Below are positions 26,278-35,934 of a stretch of DNA of 64,000 nucleotides, piece by piece. Numbering within the stretch: the stretch's first letter is position 1; every line of letters starts with the position of its first letter. The DNA is from an uncultured bacterium (GTDB lineage: Bacteria > Acidobacteriota > Aminicenantia > Aminicenantales > CALLJL01). The notes beneath the pieces are model-generated. The model saw nothing but the letters and a program-made list of their open reading frames with translations. It was not told where the DNA came from and searched no databases. The position numbers and the translations under genes were made by a program. The stretch is from positions 217,501 to 281,500 of the forward strand of contig CALLJL010000008.1 in the NCBI GenBank assembly GCA_938092135.1. The letters are read 5' to 3'.

Positions 26278-27437
26278 TAAAATTTAAATGTTTTGTTCAG
26301 ATGAAAAGAATAAATTTACTCTTATTAATTATAATTGTTAGCTTATATTCCTTCTTACTTTTTTATAAGGAAAATACAGGCGCTTTACCGACCTCAGCAA
26401 CTGACAAACCCTTTGAGCCTTTATGGTCAGTTTTTCGTTTAATCAGAAGTGAATATATTGAAGAGAAAAATCCCCAGGAAATAGTCGACGGAGCTCTTAA
26501 GGGGCTTATTAATTCGCTCGATCCCCTTTCTGGTTATTTAGACCAAAAGGCCACGAATCTTTATTTGAACCAGCAAAAAGAAATTTCTCTCTATGATGTG
26601 GGAATTCTCTTAATGAAAAGATATGATATTTTCCCTGTCGTCGTTGGCTTGATCTCCGATTCTCCTGCCTCTAAAGAGGACATCAAAGTGGGTGATTATA
26701 TTACTGAAATTAATGGGAAATCCACGTCGCCTTTGAGTCTGGTTGAGGTGCGTCTTCTTTTAAGGAGCACGCAAAAAAATCCAGTTACCCTAAAGATCCT
26801 TCGGGGAGAACAGACAAGGGTTATTTCCTTAGAAAGAGAAAAACTTTTTAGCTATCCCTATAAATTTCGGTCACAGCCTGGAACAGCCGGCTGGCTTGAA
26901 ATTTTTGGCTTTTTTTCACCTCTAACTGATGATTTCATCCAGAAAATAGTTCCCCAAATTCCGAAAACAAGGGCCCCTCTAATCATTGATCTGAGAACAA
27001 CCCAAGAAGGCCAATTAAATGAAGCCCTCCGTTTTCTCAATCAATTTATTATGGCTGAAAAAATAGCTTATTATCAAGGCCGTAGTGGTGAACCTCAATA
27101 TTTAGGCTGCCCTCAGCGTCCTTCCTTGCCTGATGTTAACCTCGCTATTTGGGTAAGTGCCGCTACTCAGGATTTAGCTGAGCTGGTAGCCGCAGCCCTT
27201 CAAGATAAGAAAAAAGCGCCAGTTATTGGCCAGCCGACATCCGGTCTTTTGGCTAAAAGAGAATTTTTTCTTCTGCGAGATGGGACCTCTTTCTTTTTAA
27301 CTACAGCAATCGGGGGAATTTATCCAGATAAAACCCTTTGGAATAAAGGTGTCGATCCCACTGTCAAACTCGGTCCAGAAGAAAATAGCATCTCAATTTA
27401 TCTTAAAAAGACTCTCGAAATCCAGAGTCTCCCTTGA
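26274..27437 (+). CDS. S41/Ctp-family protein lacking catalytic residues (pseudoprotease)
   Basis: About 387 residues from ATG 26274, which overlaps the EnvC stop (ATGATAA) and has TAAGGA just upstream; the frame is open further upstream. N-terminal anchor, a PDZ domain (about 90-180, VGDYITEINGKS), then an S41 fold. In active Ctp enzymes the Ser lies in a GSASASE-like segment and the Lys in TFGKG. Here the matching stretches read ATQDLAE and TSGLL, so neither Ser nor Lys is present. The rest of the fold (AALQDKKKAPVIGQP) aligns well. The protein probably scaffolds or senses rather than cleaves, perhaps with the equally degenerate EnvC. Confidence 0.8.
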   Translation: MIKFKCFVQMKRINLLLLIIIVSLYSFLLFYKENTGALPTSATDKPFEPLWSVFRLIRSEYIEEKNPQEIVDGALKGLINSLDPLSGYLDQKATNLYLNQQKEISLYDVGILLMKRYDIFPVVVGLISDSPASKEDIKVGDYITEINGKSTSPLSLVEVRLLLRSTQKNPVTLKILRGEQTRVISLEREKLFSYPYKFRSQPGTAGWLEIFGFFSPLTDDFIQKIVPQIPKTRAPLIIDLRTTQEGQLNEALRFLNQFIMAEKIAYYQGRSGEPQYLGCPQRPSLPDVNLAIWVSAATQDLAELVAAALQDKKKAPVIGQPTSGLLAKREFFLLRDGTSFFLTTAIGGIYPDKTLWNKGVDPTVKLGPEENSISIYLKKTLEIQSLP

Positions 27438-28615
27438 GTTATAACCGGAGATTTTCAGAAATATACCTTATTGCCTTAATTCTTTTTTCTTTGGCGCTTA
27501 TTTCTTTCTTAGGGATTGATTATCTCCAATCAATCCAAGAAAAAGGACAGCCTATTCTTTTTTCTCCCGATATAAAAGAAAGAAGACGCCTCTCATCATG
27601 GATCGATAAGGAACTTTTCTCTTATTTAAAGCATCAGAGTGGCTCTTCAGTCAAGATAATTGAAATAACTGATAAGCCCTTAAAAAAAATTTCAGTTGAA
27701 ATTTTTGAAGAAGCCTATGAAAAGCTGGCCCCAAGGCTTAAGGACAGATTAGAAAAATTGGGCGCTGAATCAGAGGTCACGGTTCTAGAAGAAAATGAAG
27801 CCACCAAAACTTTAAAATGGCAATTGCGAAGAAAGGGAATCAATGAGGCAATTTTAAAATTTAAAATAACCAAGCCTATTCTTGCAGAGCCTTTACCTCC
27901 CCTTGAGCCAGTCCTTCCGTTGATAACCAGGAAGAAGAAGCCTCAGGAAAAAATGGTTGCCCTTATTATAGATGATCTTGGAGACAACCCAGAAGCCATC
28001 AAAGCTATAATTGACCTTTCAAGGCCAATCAATATAGCAATTTTGCCTTTTTCACCTTACAGCCGGGAAATAGCCGAAATCGCAAAAAATTATGGTCTCG
28101 AAATTATGCTTCATCTTCCTCTCGAATCAATTAATTCAGGAAACAATAATGGCAAGGAAGCAATTGAAATCAATTCTCAGATGAATCCTGACCAAATTCT
28201 AACGATTCTCAGGAATTGTCTTGAAACCTTACCTGAAGTTAAAGGTGTAAACAATCATATGGGGTCATTAATAACTCAAATAGAGGACATAATGAAAATT
28301 ATCCTCTCTGAAATTAAAGCTCGTAATCTTTTTTTCATTGATAGCCGCACAACCACTAAATCTATTGCCTACAAGCTAGCTCGCCAGATGGGACTGGCTT
28401 GTGGGGAGCGGGATGTTTTCCTTGATTCTGAGGTTAACGAAAGATTTATTTTTAAACAGGTTAATCAGCTCATCCATCTCTGTGAACAGAAGGGTAAGGC
28501 TATCGCCATTGGTCATCCCTATCCCGAAACCCTAAAAGCTCTTCCTGAAATCATTAAAAAAATAGAAGGCGTAGGGATAAAAATCGTGCCTGTTTCTCAA
28601 ATTATCAAGCCATGA
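27434..28615 (+). CDS. Divergent polysaccharide deacetylase (YibQ-like)
   Basis: 393 residues starting at a TTG that overlaps the previous stop (TTGA). A membrane anchor (about 10-30) and a poorly conserved stalk are followed by a divergent polysaccharide deacetylase domain (about 175-393). Retained features are the paired Asp in LIIDDLG, LHLPLE, the NNHMGS His, FIDSRTT and the C-terminal IGHPYPET. The family, found beside envC and ctpA in many diderm bacteria, has an NodB-like barrel; its physiological substrate is unclear. Coupling to the EnvC and Ctp homologues suggests a common envelope-division function. Confidence 0.88.
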   Translation: MSYNRRFSEIYLIALILFSLALISFLGIDYLQSIQEKGQPILFSPDIKERRRLSSWIDKELFSYLKHQSGSSVKIIEITDKPLKKISVEIFEEAYEKLAPRLKDRLEKLGAESEVTVLEENEATKTLKWQLRRKGINEAILKFKITKPILAEPLPPLEPVLPLITRKKKPQEKMVALIIDDLGDNPEAIKAIIDLSRPINIAILPFSPYSREIAEIAKNYGLEIMLHLPLESINSGNNNGKEAIEINSQMNPDQILTILRNCLETLPEVKGVNNHMGSLITQIEDIMKIILSEIKARNLFFIDSRTTTKSIAYKLARQMGLACGERDVFLDSEVNERFIFKQVNQLIHLCEQKGKAIAIGHPYPETLKALPEIIKKIEGVGIKIVPVSQIIKP

Positions 28616-28745
28616 AAATAGATCCCCTCACAGCCAAAAGAGACATTTTTTAATCCTCTAAAAATTTCAGGTATCTTTTAGGGTAAAATCAATTGCATAA
28701 TTGAGGAGATTGCTATATATTTAGTTTGAATAAGTGGAGGCAACG

Positions 28746-29327
28746 ATGCAAAATCTATTGAAATTTTTTGTTACCTTCAACATTTTCTTATTAATCCTTT
28801 TTACAAGCTGTGCTCGTCCCCCTAGTCCTGAAGAGCTTCGTTCCTCCATTGAAATTGTCGATATGGAAACAAAATGGGTAGCTAAAGCTTACCAGCCTTG
28901 GCCCCCTAAACTTGTCCTCGTTCCCTGCATTTCTTTCCGGGTAAAGAACATTTCCTCTAAGCCCATTAATTATCTGAACTTTAACGCCATCTTTAAATTC
29001 AAGGGCGAGACAGAAAATCTCGGCGACTCTTTCCTAGCGGCTATAAGAAAAGAGCCCATCATGCCCGGACAAGTTAGCGAAGTCATCACGATGAAAAGTA
29101 ATTATGGGGTTGAAGGCAAAAGTCTGGCCACTTTCAAAGATAATCCCTACTGGAAGCCGGTAGTGGTTAAACTTTTTGTCCAGTCAAAAGGCTCCGTCCA
29201 CGTGCCTTTAGGTGAATGGGACGTTTCAAAAACAATCGATTTTAAGGAACCTGAACCGGTAGGCATGGGCGAGGTAAAAAAGGAAGTGGAGTCTGAATCC
29301 AAAAAAGAAGATAAAAAAAATCCTTAG
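28746..29327 (+). CDS. Lipoprotein of unknown function
   Basis: About 193 residues from ATG 28746, with GGAGG five bases ahead (the upstream GTG is part of that ribosome site). The signal peptide ends in LFTSC, a lipobox, so Cys would be lipidated. The mature part has a beta-sandwich-like pattern (VPCISFRVKNISSKPINYLNF, in the manner of FxLyD-type domains) and a highly charged Lys/Glu tail after residue 165. No family is certain. It lies 94 bases before the arginine decarboxylase gene in the same direction, which may be chance. Confidence 0.75.
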   Translation: MQNLLKFFVTFNIFLLILFTSCARPPSPEELRSSIEIVDMETKWVAKAYQPWPPKLVLVPCISFRVKNISSKPINYLNFNAIFKFKGETENLGDSFLAAIRKEPIMPGQVSEVITMKSNYGVEGKSLATFKDNPYWKPVVVKLFVQSKGSVHVPLGEWDVSKTIDFKEPEPVGMGEVKKEVESESKKEDKKNP

Positions 29328-29421
29328 CCAGATTTAAAGCCAATTGGAACTAAAGCAAAATAATTTCCAGGAAAAAGGAAAAAGAGAATTAAATTGATCT
29401 TAAAGAGAAGAGTTAAGTCAA

Positions 29422-29973
29422 ATGGAAGCGATAGTACCAAAAAAGGTTTTCCTAACCAAGGGGCGAGGCCAGCATCCGGAAAAATTAGCCAGTTTTGAAC
29501 AGGCTTTACGGGATGCGGGAATTGCTCCCTTCAATTTAGTAAAAACCTCCAGCATCTTTCCCCCTCATTGTGAGTTAATTTCCAGGGAAGAAGGCCTAAG
29601 GCTTCTCAAACCGGGCCAGATCGTTTTTCTGGTTATGAGCGAAATCTCCACTGACGAAGGTCATCGTCTCATTACTGCTTCAGTCGGCCTGGCCATCCCT
29701 AATGATGCTCAGTATTATGGATATTTATCTGAACATCATAGCTTTGGCCAAGATGAAAAGGAAGCGGGTGAATATGCTGAAAGGCTGGCCGCCTATATGC
29801 TGGCTACGACTCTGGGTAAGGATTTTGATACGAATAAAATCTGGAACACTCAAGAAAAGGTATTTAGAATCTCTGATTCCCTTGAAGTGCGAACAACTAA
29901 TATTACCCTGACAACAACTGGTCAAAAAGGTTTATGGACAACTGCCATTGCCGCGGCTGTTTTCATTCCCTGA
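29422..29973 (+). CDS. Pyruvoyl-dependent arginine decarboxylase
   Basis: 183 residues. This family self-cleaves at a Ser-Ser bond to make a pyruvoyl group, then decarboxylates arginine to agmatine. The site is visible as S43-S44 in KTSSIFPPHC, with the conserved NLV before it and SEISTDEG, GLAIP and YGYLSEHH afterwards. The length matches archaeal and bacterial PvlArgDC proteins. Agmatine feeds polyamine synthesis or serves acid resistance; no antiporter or agmatinase is nearby, so a biosynthetic role is a little more likely. This enzyme is patchily distributed in bacteria. Confidence 0.93.
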   Translation: MEAIVPKKVFLTKGRGQHPEKLASFEQALRDAGIAPFNLVKTSSIFPPHCELISREEGLRLLKPGQIVFLVMSEISTDEGHRLITASVGLAIPNDAQYYGYLSEHHSFGQDEKEAGEYAERLAAYMLATTLGKDFDTNKIWNTQEKVFRISDSLEVRTTNITLTTTGQKGLWTTAIAAAVFIP

Positions 29974-30074
29974 GATAAATTATTAATGTAAAAATTTTTT
30001 ACTCGCAGAATACCTTATATATAGCTTTAATTGTCCCCTTGGGTGGAAGAATTTTTTGTTAATTTAAAAATTTT

Positions 30075-31043
30075 TTAGCCCAGAGGATTTGGCTTTAAAA
30101 CTTTAATATAGCTCTTTTCTCTAATATTCTTAATAAACTCAGCTAATTTTTTTTGCCTTTTCTCCATAAAAATTTTTTCTTCAATTTCTCTTCTAACCTC
30201 TTCAAAATCTTTTAGGCGGCTTTCTTTGCGCTCCTCCAATTTAAGTATATACCAACCATTTCTCGCTTTTGTCCATGGGGATACTTCTCCAGGTTTCAAA
30301 TCATCAACCATTTGCTGAAGAGAACTTTCAAGCTCGCCCTTTTTGAAAGTTCCCAACTCCCCTTTAGTCTCATTTAGAGGTGGATCTGAAAAAGAAATCG
30401 CTACCTCTTCAAATTTTTCTCCTGAGGCAAGCTTAGCCTCAATTCCTTTCTTTTTTACTTCAAGTTCTTCTGGGGAATGATTATCGACAGAAAGGAAAAT
30501 GGCCTTAAGGGTAATTGTTTCGGGCTCGGTGAATTCCTCGGGATGAGACTGATAATATTTAATTATTTCTGATTCTTCTAAAACGATAGTTCGGTCTACC
30601 TCGTTAGCAATTACGGCCTGCTTGAGCAAATTTTCTTCAATCTGGCGAATAAAATCTTTATAATCAATGCCCTGGCGAGCTAATTCTTGTCTTAACTCAG
30701 CTTCTGATTCGAGATGATTTTCTTTAATTATATTTTCCACATAGAGCTTGACCTGTTCGCCCACATTGATCTGCTTCTCTTTGGCTATTTGAAGTAAAAG
30801 AATATCGTTAATGATCATATCGAGCAATTGCTTTTTCATCTGGTCAACCTGTTCAAAATATTCAGAGCCCTGAAATTGAGCTCTTAACATCTGGATCATG
30901 GATTCATAATGCTGTTTATATTGAGAAAGAGTTATTATTTCATCATTAACAATGGCCACTATTTCCTCAACTACATGGGTTTGATTTAAAGCAAATAAAG
31001 AACAAAAAACAAATAAAATAAAAGAGTAAATTAATTTTTTCAT
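30075..31043 (-). CDS. SurA-like periplasmic peptidyl-prolyl isomerase
   Basis: 322 residues: signal peptide (about 1-20), a SurA N-terminal helical chaperone domain (about 22-165, with EEIVAIVNDEIITLSQ, a family signature) and one parvulin domain (about 175-290), then a helical tail. It would help outer-membrane and periplasmic proteins fold. Only one parvulin domain is present, where E. coli SurA has two. The ATG overlaps the stop of the upstream isomerase gene (ATGA), so the two are translationally coupled and follow Mfd. Confidence 0.88.
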   Translation of the reverse strand: MKKLIYSFILFVFCSLFALNQTHVVEEIVAIVNDEIITLSQYKQHYESMIQMLRAQFQGSEYFEQVDQMKKQLLDMIINDILLLQIAKEKQINVGEQVKLYVENIIKENHLESEAELRQELARQGIDYKDFIRQIEENLLKQAVIANEVDRTIVLEESEIIKYYQSHPEEFTEPETITLKAIFLSVDNHSPEELEVKKKGIEAKLASGEKFEEVAISFSDPPLNETKGELGTFKKGELESSLQQMVDDLKPGEVSPWTKARNGWYILKLEERKESRLKDFEEVRREIEEKIFMEKRQKKLAEFIKNIREKSYIKVLKPNPLG

Positions 31044-31984
31044 GGCTTTTCCTTTTCATAAGGAAATTTTAATCGGCTCGAAAAGAATTGCCAATTAACT
31101 CTTGCTTTTATTTCCTCCAGATGAGTTTTTTTCGAAGCTTCTATCTTTTCCTGAAGTAACTTAGTCTTAATTTTATCCTTTACTTCCTCAAGACTGAGCA
31201 ATCGAGGCTCAAAACGGTTGTCCAGACGGAAAATATGAAAACCATAGGGCGACTCAACCACTGGACTTATTTCTCCTTCCTTCAGGGAAAAGATAACTTT
31301 TTCTATTTCCTTCGGCAATTCATTAAGCTTAAATATTCCCAATTCACCACCGCGGTTGGCTTCATGGCCGAGAGAATTTTCGCGCGCTATCTTGCGGAAT
31401 AACTCTTCATCACCAGCTTTAAGGAGATTTTGCAACCGGACAGCCTCAGCTTCGTTATTTAAAAGAATCTGACTGACCTTCACTCTTTCAGGAAGAAGAA
31501 ATTCTCGCTTGTTTTGCTCATAGTAATTCCTTATTTCTTCTTCAGATACATCAATATCAGCTAAAAGCGATTGAAGATATTTTTCAATCATCAACCTTTC
31601 TGTAATATAATCCCTATCTTCCCCTGCGGAAGGAGATTCTGCTTCGTCCACTATTTGGCTTTTATAAGCCTGTTTTTCCTCCTCAGTCACAGTTATTCCT
31701 GCTTGTCGAGCTGTTTCAAGCCAGAGCCTTTCCTCAATAAACTGGTCAAGCAAACGGCTAAGAGCAGCTGAAGACAGATGGTCCAACTTTTGGCCCAGTT
31801 GTCTTTCCAAATAGCGATGGAAATCCTGTTCGGTATATTCTTTGTCCTCGATGCGCAGAATGATTTCGCCCTTGTCCCGGACTTTATCAGCTCTTTCTTT
31901 TCCTTTGAATCGCTGACAAGCAACCCCCCATATAGCCCAGAAAATAAAAACGATGACAATAGTTTTGACTAATTTTTTTCTAAT
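31040..31984 (-). CDS. SurA-like isomerase lipoprotein with apparent non-standard start
   Basis: The frame encodes about 314 residues if started at ATT 31984 (or ATC 31987). The added N-terminus reads as a signal peptide: basic RKKLVK, a hydrophobic stretch and GVAC as a lipobox-like site, then the SurA-type helical chaperone domain and a parvulin domain (VKVSQILL through YGFHIFRLDNR). Without it, a TTG at 31810 would leave no export signal. No ATG, GTG or TTG exists in frame from there up to the Mfd gene. GGAG lies 7 or 10 bases before ATC/ATT. An out-of-frame ATG at 32000 would join this frame if the seven-A run were eight, so a sequencing error or frameshift is an alternative. Confidence 0.7.
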   Translation of the reverse strand: MRKKLVKTIVIVFIFWAIWGVACQRFKGKERADKVRDKGEIILRIEDKEYTEQDFHRYLERQLGQKLDHLSSAALSRLLDQFIEERLWLETARQAGITVTEEEKQAYKSQIVDEAESPSAGEDRDYITERLMIEKYLQSLLADIDVSEEEIRNYYEQNKREFLLPERVKVSQILLNNEAEAVRLQNLLKAGDEELFRKIARENSLGHEANRGGELGIFKLNELPKEIEKVIFSLKEGEISPVVESPYGFHIFRLDNRFEPRLLSLEEVKDKIKTKLLQEKIEASKKTHLEEIKARVNWQFFSSRLKFPYEKEKP

Positions 31985-32031
31985 GATTTTTTTGCTCCAT
32001 TTTAAGAGAATCCAATTTAAATTATAGTCTA

Positions 32032-35000
32032 TTAGATTAACTCCCTCAATATAGCTAGGGTTTCCGTGACCACCCTTTCATGGTCAGCTTCTTTCAAAGG
32101 AATAGTGATTATTCCTTTGGGGGAAATAGATCCGCCCCTCTTTTTTAATAAACTTAGAAGTTTTTTAAATTGACCATTTTCTGGACAAGGCCAGTTAACC
32201 AAAAGACGGTTCCCGATCCGATCCAGGGACTTAAATTTTAATCTTTCGGCCAAATGTTTAATCCCCCCATAGATAATCAAGTTATGAACCGTCTTTGGAA
32301 TAGAACCAAAGCGATCCTCCATTTCCTGTCGAATCAAGTCCATCTCCTCCAGACTTTGAAGCGAGGAAAGGCGCTTATAAAAATTGAGGCGAAGGCTCAT
32401 CTGAGGAATATAATCTTCTGGAATGCGTACGTCTACTTTTAAATTAATTTCGCATCTTGATTCTTCAACCTTCTCACCCTTTAATTGACGGATAGCCTCC
32501 TCTAATAACTGCATAAAATAATCAAAACCAACAGCCTCCATGAGACCGTGCTGTTGAGGACCAAGAAGGTTACCAGCCCCTCTGATTTCAAGATCCCGGG
32601 CGGCCAAACGGAATCCAGAACCTAGTTCGCTAAATTCCTTTAGGGCCTTTAATCTCTCCCTGGCTGCTGGAGTAAGTTCTAAAAAAGGAGGAACGAGAAA
32701 ATAAGCGAAGGCCTGTCGTGAAGATCGACCAACCCGACCTCGCAGCTGATAAAGCTGGCTTAAGCCAAAGCGATCTGCTCGGTCAACAATCAACGTATTG
32801 ACAAGAGGAATATCTATTCCATTTTCAATAATTGTTGTTGATACCAAAATATTATATTTTTGATTAATGAAATCCATCATCCGCCGCTCAAGCTGGCGGC
32901 TTGACATCTGACCGTGGATGACGATCGGTTTTGCCTCAGGAACGAGGCGACGGATCATTTCTGCCACTTGATCAATATCTTCTATCTGATTATGAACATA
33001 ATAAACCTGGCCTCCCCGAGCTAATTCCTGCCTGATAGCTGAAGCCACAAGTCTTGGATTAAAAGTAGAAACAACTGTATGAATGGCCAGCCTATCCTTG
33101 GGCGGCGTTTCAATCAAGCTAATATCCATCAGACCACAAAGCGACATGTTAAGTGTTCGAGGAATAGGCGTAGCGGTCATAGTCAGCACATCAATGGAAG
33201 TTTTTAATTTTTTTATCTTCTCCTTCTGATGAACGCCAAAACGTTGCTCTTCATCAATTATAAGCAAACCAAGGTCGCGAAATTCCACATCGCTCGAAAG
33301 CAGTCGGTGAGTTCCGATAACAATATCCACAAGACCATTTTTTAAATCTGCTAAGATCCGGGTTTGTTCAGCTTTACTTTGAAGTCGAGTTAAAGCCTCA
33401 ATTCTAATAGGAAAAAGAGCCATCCGCTGCCTGAAAGTTTTAAGGTGTTGGCTGGCAAGAACCGTGGTGGGGCATAAAACGGCTACCTGCTTACCATCCA
33501 TGACAGCCTTGAAGGCAGCTCGCATGGCAACCTCGGTTTTTCCAAAACCTACATCGCCACAGAGAAGGCGGTCCATGGGCGATGGGGATTCCATATCTCT
33601 TTTAACTTCTTCAATCGATTTAAGCTGGTCTTCTGTTTCTTCATAGGGAAATGTTTTTTCAAATTCTTCTTCCCAGAAACCTCCAGGACTAAAACTATAT
33701 CCAGAAGAAGCCTTACGGCGAGCATAAAGTTCAAGGAGATCCCGGGCTAGCTTCTCCACCGCTCTTCTTGTTTTTTCTTTAATTTTCTCCCAGGACTGAC
33801 TACCAAGTTTATCAAGAGAAGGCAGGTTTGGACCGACAGGTGTATATCTTTGTACAAGTTTCAAATCTTCGACGGGAACATAAAGCTTATCTCCATCGCG
33901 ATAATGGATTTCGATAAATTCCCGATTTATTCCATCAACTTCCATACGAACAAGCCCTGCAAAGAGGCCTATGCCATAATCATTATGAACCACATAATCT
34001 CCAGCTTTGAGGTCTTGAAAATGTGAAACAACCGGACGTCGTCCTGGCCGACTAACAAGGACTTTTTCCTCCGTTAAAATATCCCTTTCCCCAAAAAGAT
34101 AAAAACGGGCCGAAGGACAAGAAAAGCCATGGCTTATGGGAGCTGACCAGATAAGAGCTTCACCTTCCCTGGGTAAATCTTTAGGATCATCACTTATCCT
34201 GACTAAGATGTTCTTTTCCTTTAACCAGACCGCCATCCTTTCCCTCAGCCCTGGCTGGCTGAAGCAAAGAAAACACTGTTCCCTCTGTTCCTGAAGTTTT
34301 TTTAAATAATCAACGAAAAAGTTAATCTGATTTTGAAAGCGAGGAACAGCCTGAAAAGAAAAATTAAGGGATGCTCGCCCATTTTCAGCATCAAATTCCT
34401 GAATGATCAGAGCCCTTCTTTTCATCAACTCGATCCATTCGGTTAAAAAGATTTCTCCTGGAGGAAGGACCGGCCTCTTTTTCTCTTCCAACGCGGTTTC
34501 ATATTCTTTATTTAGCTCCTCCGTCCATTCCCTCCAGTCGGCTTCTACCTGGGAAATTTCGTTAAAAATAACTAAGGCATCGGGCATCAAATCAAGAATT
34601 GATTGAAATTTCTCTCGGACAATCGTTGCCAGGTAAAAGGACGACACAGGGGCTTCTGGTGAAAGAAGGGGATGGATTTTCCAATCTGAACATAAGAGGG
34701 GCCATATTTGTCTGGCTCTTTCTTCCCATAATTCAAGAAACTCTTTATTGGTAGGCCATTCCTTTAAGCTTGGGATAATAATTGAACTGATTCTTTTTAA
34801 GGAGCGCTGGGTAGCCAAATCAAATTCCCGAAGCGAAACAATCCTTTCAGCCCCAAGCTCTAATCTAATGGGAAAAACATTCCAAGGAGAGAAAATATCA
34901 ATTATGCCTCCTCGCCGGGCAAATTCACCGGCTGAAACCACAAGATCCACTTCAGTATAGCCAAATTCATGGAGCCTCTGGATTAACCAATCTCTTTCAG

Positions 35001-35448
35001 CGGGCTGATCAACTTCAAGTTCCAGAAATAGCTCTTTAAGTTCAGATTGAGATGGAACCGGTTTTAATAGTCCTGGAAGATTAGTCACGAGCAAATCAGG
35101 GGATCGGTAGCGAAAGAGGTTAAGGAGACGAAGTCGGCTAGCAATAGATTCCATTGTGGGGGGAATATCAGCATAGGGGCTATCCCCCAGGGGGGGCAAA
35201 ATTTCAGCTCTTTTATCGAGCCTAAGCCAAGACAAATAGGAATTTACTTCTTCAGCCAGAGAAGTCAGGGACTTTCTCTGGGGTTCAACCAAAATGACAG
35301 GACGCTCAAAGCGGCTGAGTAAACAGGCTAGGAAAAAAGGGAGAGAAGCCCCACCTAGACCATTGATCTGGAAATAGTTTTCACCGGCCCTTATCTGCTT
35401 TTCAAGCGACTGCCAAGTTGAAAGAGAAAAGATAAAATCAAGCCCCAT
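32032..35448 (-). CDS. mfd: Transcription-repair coupling factor Mfd
   Basis: 1138 residues, typical length. It removes RNA polymerase stalled at DNA lesions and recruits UvrABC. The N-terminal UvrB-like region is followed by the RNA-polymerase-interacting segment (YVVHNDYGIG is the classic start), then a RecG-like translocase with Walker A GDVGFGKT (631-638), DEEQ (732-735) and TATPIPRT, and a C-terminal regulatory domain. The stop is about 50 bases before the SurA-like lipoprotein, so the three genes likely form one transcript. Mfd followed by SurA-like foldases is seen in several acidobacterial and deltaproteobacterial genomes (from memory). Confidence 0.97.
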   Translation of the reverse strand: MGLDFIFSLSTWQSLEKQIRAGENYFQINGLGGASLPFFLACLLSRFERPVILVEPQRKSLTSLAEEVNSYLSWLRLDKRAEILPPLGDSPYADIPPTMESIASRLRLLNLFRYRSPDLLVTNLPGLLKPVPSQSELKELFLELEVDQPAERDWLIQRLHEFGYTEVDLVVSAGEFARRGGIIDIFSPWNVFPIRLELGAERIVSLREFDLATQRSLKRISSIIIPSLKEWPTNKEFLELWEERARQIWPLLCSDWKIHPLLSPEAPVSSFYLATIVREKFQSILDLMPDALVIFNEISQVEADWREWTEELNKEYETALEEKKRPVLPPGEIFLTEWIELMKRRALIIQEFDAENGRASLNFSFQAVPRFQNQINFFVDYLKKLQEQREQCFLCFSQPGLRERMAVWLKEKNILVRISDDPKDLPREGEALIWSAPISHGFSCPSARFYLFGERDILTEEKVLVSRPGRRPVVSHFQDLKAGDYVVHNDYGIGLFAGLVRMEVDGINREFIEIHYRDGDKLYVPVEDLKLVQRYTPVGPNLPSLDKLGSQSWEKIKEKTRRAVEKLARDLLELYARRKASSGYSFSPGGFWEEEFEKTFPYEETEDQLKSIEEVKRDMESPSPMDRLLCGDVGFGKTEVAMRAAFKAVMDGKQVAVLCPTTVLASQHLKTFRQRMALFPIRIEALTRLQSKAEQTRILADLKNGLVDIVIGTHRLLSSDVEFRDLGLLIIDEEQRFGVHQKEKIKKLKTSIDVLTMTATPIPRTLNMSLCGLMDISLIETPPKDRLAIHTVVSTFNPRLVASAIRQELARGGQVYYVHNQIEDIDQVAEMIRRLVPEAKPIVIHGQMSSRQLERRMMDFINQKYNILVSTTIIENGIDIPLVNTLIVDRADRFGLSQLYQLRGRVGRSSRQAFAYFLVPPFLELTPAARERLKALKEFSELGSGFRLAARDLEIRGAGNLLGPQQHGLMEAVGFDYFMQLLEEAIRQLKGEKVEESRCEINLKVDVRIPEDYIPQMSLRLNFYKRLSSLQSLEEMDLIRQEMEDRFGSIPKTVHNLIIYGGIKHLAERLKFKSLDRIGNRLLVNWPCPENGQFKKLLSLLKKRGGSISPKGIITIPLKEADHERVVTETLAILRELI

Positions 35449-35652
35449 TGCTTAAATATTTAACCGAAAACCAGTTTTTATTGATGAAGATTTTTTAGGG
35501 CCCATAAAATAATTATAGCAAGAAGTGATAGCGAAATTTTAAAATGAAATTGATCCTCTTAATCTTTTCTCTAAAAATCAAAACCTTATCGTTTAGTTTT
35601 CTTTAACTTTTCTCTGCTAAGAAAACAAAACTTTAAAAGTTTCCCTCTCAGG

Positions 35653-35934
35653 TTAAACTTTATTTTTTATTCTAATTTTCCAACGACCCCCTTCAAATTT
35701 TTCAAGACAGACAATTAAATTTTCAACCCGACAAATGAAAACATCAAATATTCTCCGTCCTCTTATCTCCCTTTTTTGTTCAATAACTTCATCCACTTTA
35801 AAACTTTGATTTAGAAGAATAATTTCGCGGGGCAACTCCTCAGCTCGATATCCAGAATAACAGATTACTTCTACCATATCCTCAGGCTGGATTTTGGCTA
35901 AGGCCTTCTGTAAGGATTCCTTTTCAGGTCCCAT
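35653..35934 (-). CDS. Small conserved-looking protein (possibly DUF6504-like)
   Basis: 93 residues with no signal or membrane segment. The beta-rich pattern starting at VICYSGYRAEELPREIIL, with VDEVI, FxVFICRVEN and GRWKIRI at the end, resembles small DUF6504-type beta-barrel proteins, which occur near DNA-repair genes in other bacteria. This match is from memory and tentative. It lies 204 bases upstream of Mfd on the same strand, which fits weakly with a link to repair or transcription. Confidence 0.55.
   Translation of the reverse strand: MGPEKESLQKALAKIQPEDMVEVICYSGYRAEELPREIILLNQSFKVDEVIEQKREIRGRRIFDVFICRVENLIVCLEKFEGGRWKIRIKNKV

Noticed and set aside
31693-31959. 88-residue minus-strand frame over the start of the SurA-like lipoprotein
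   Set aside because: A different frame; the signal peptide and chaperone domain are in the other frame, and this one has no recognisable fold.
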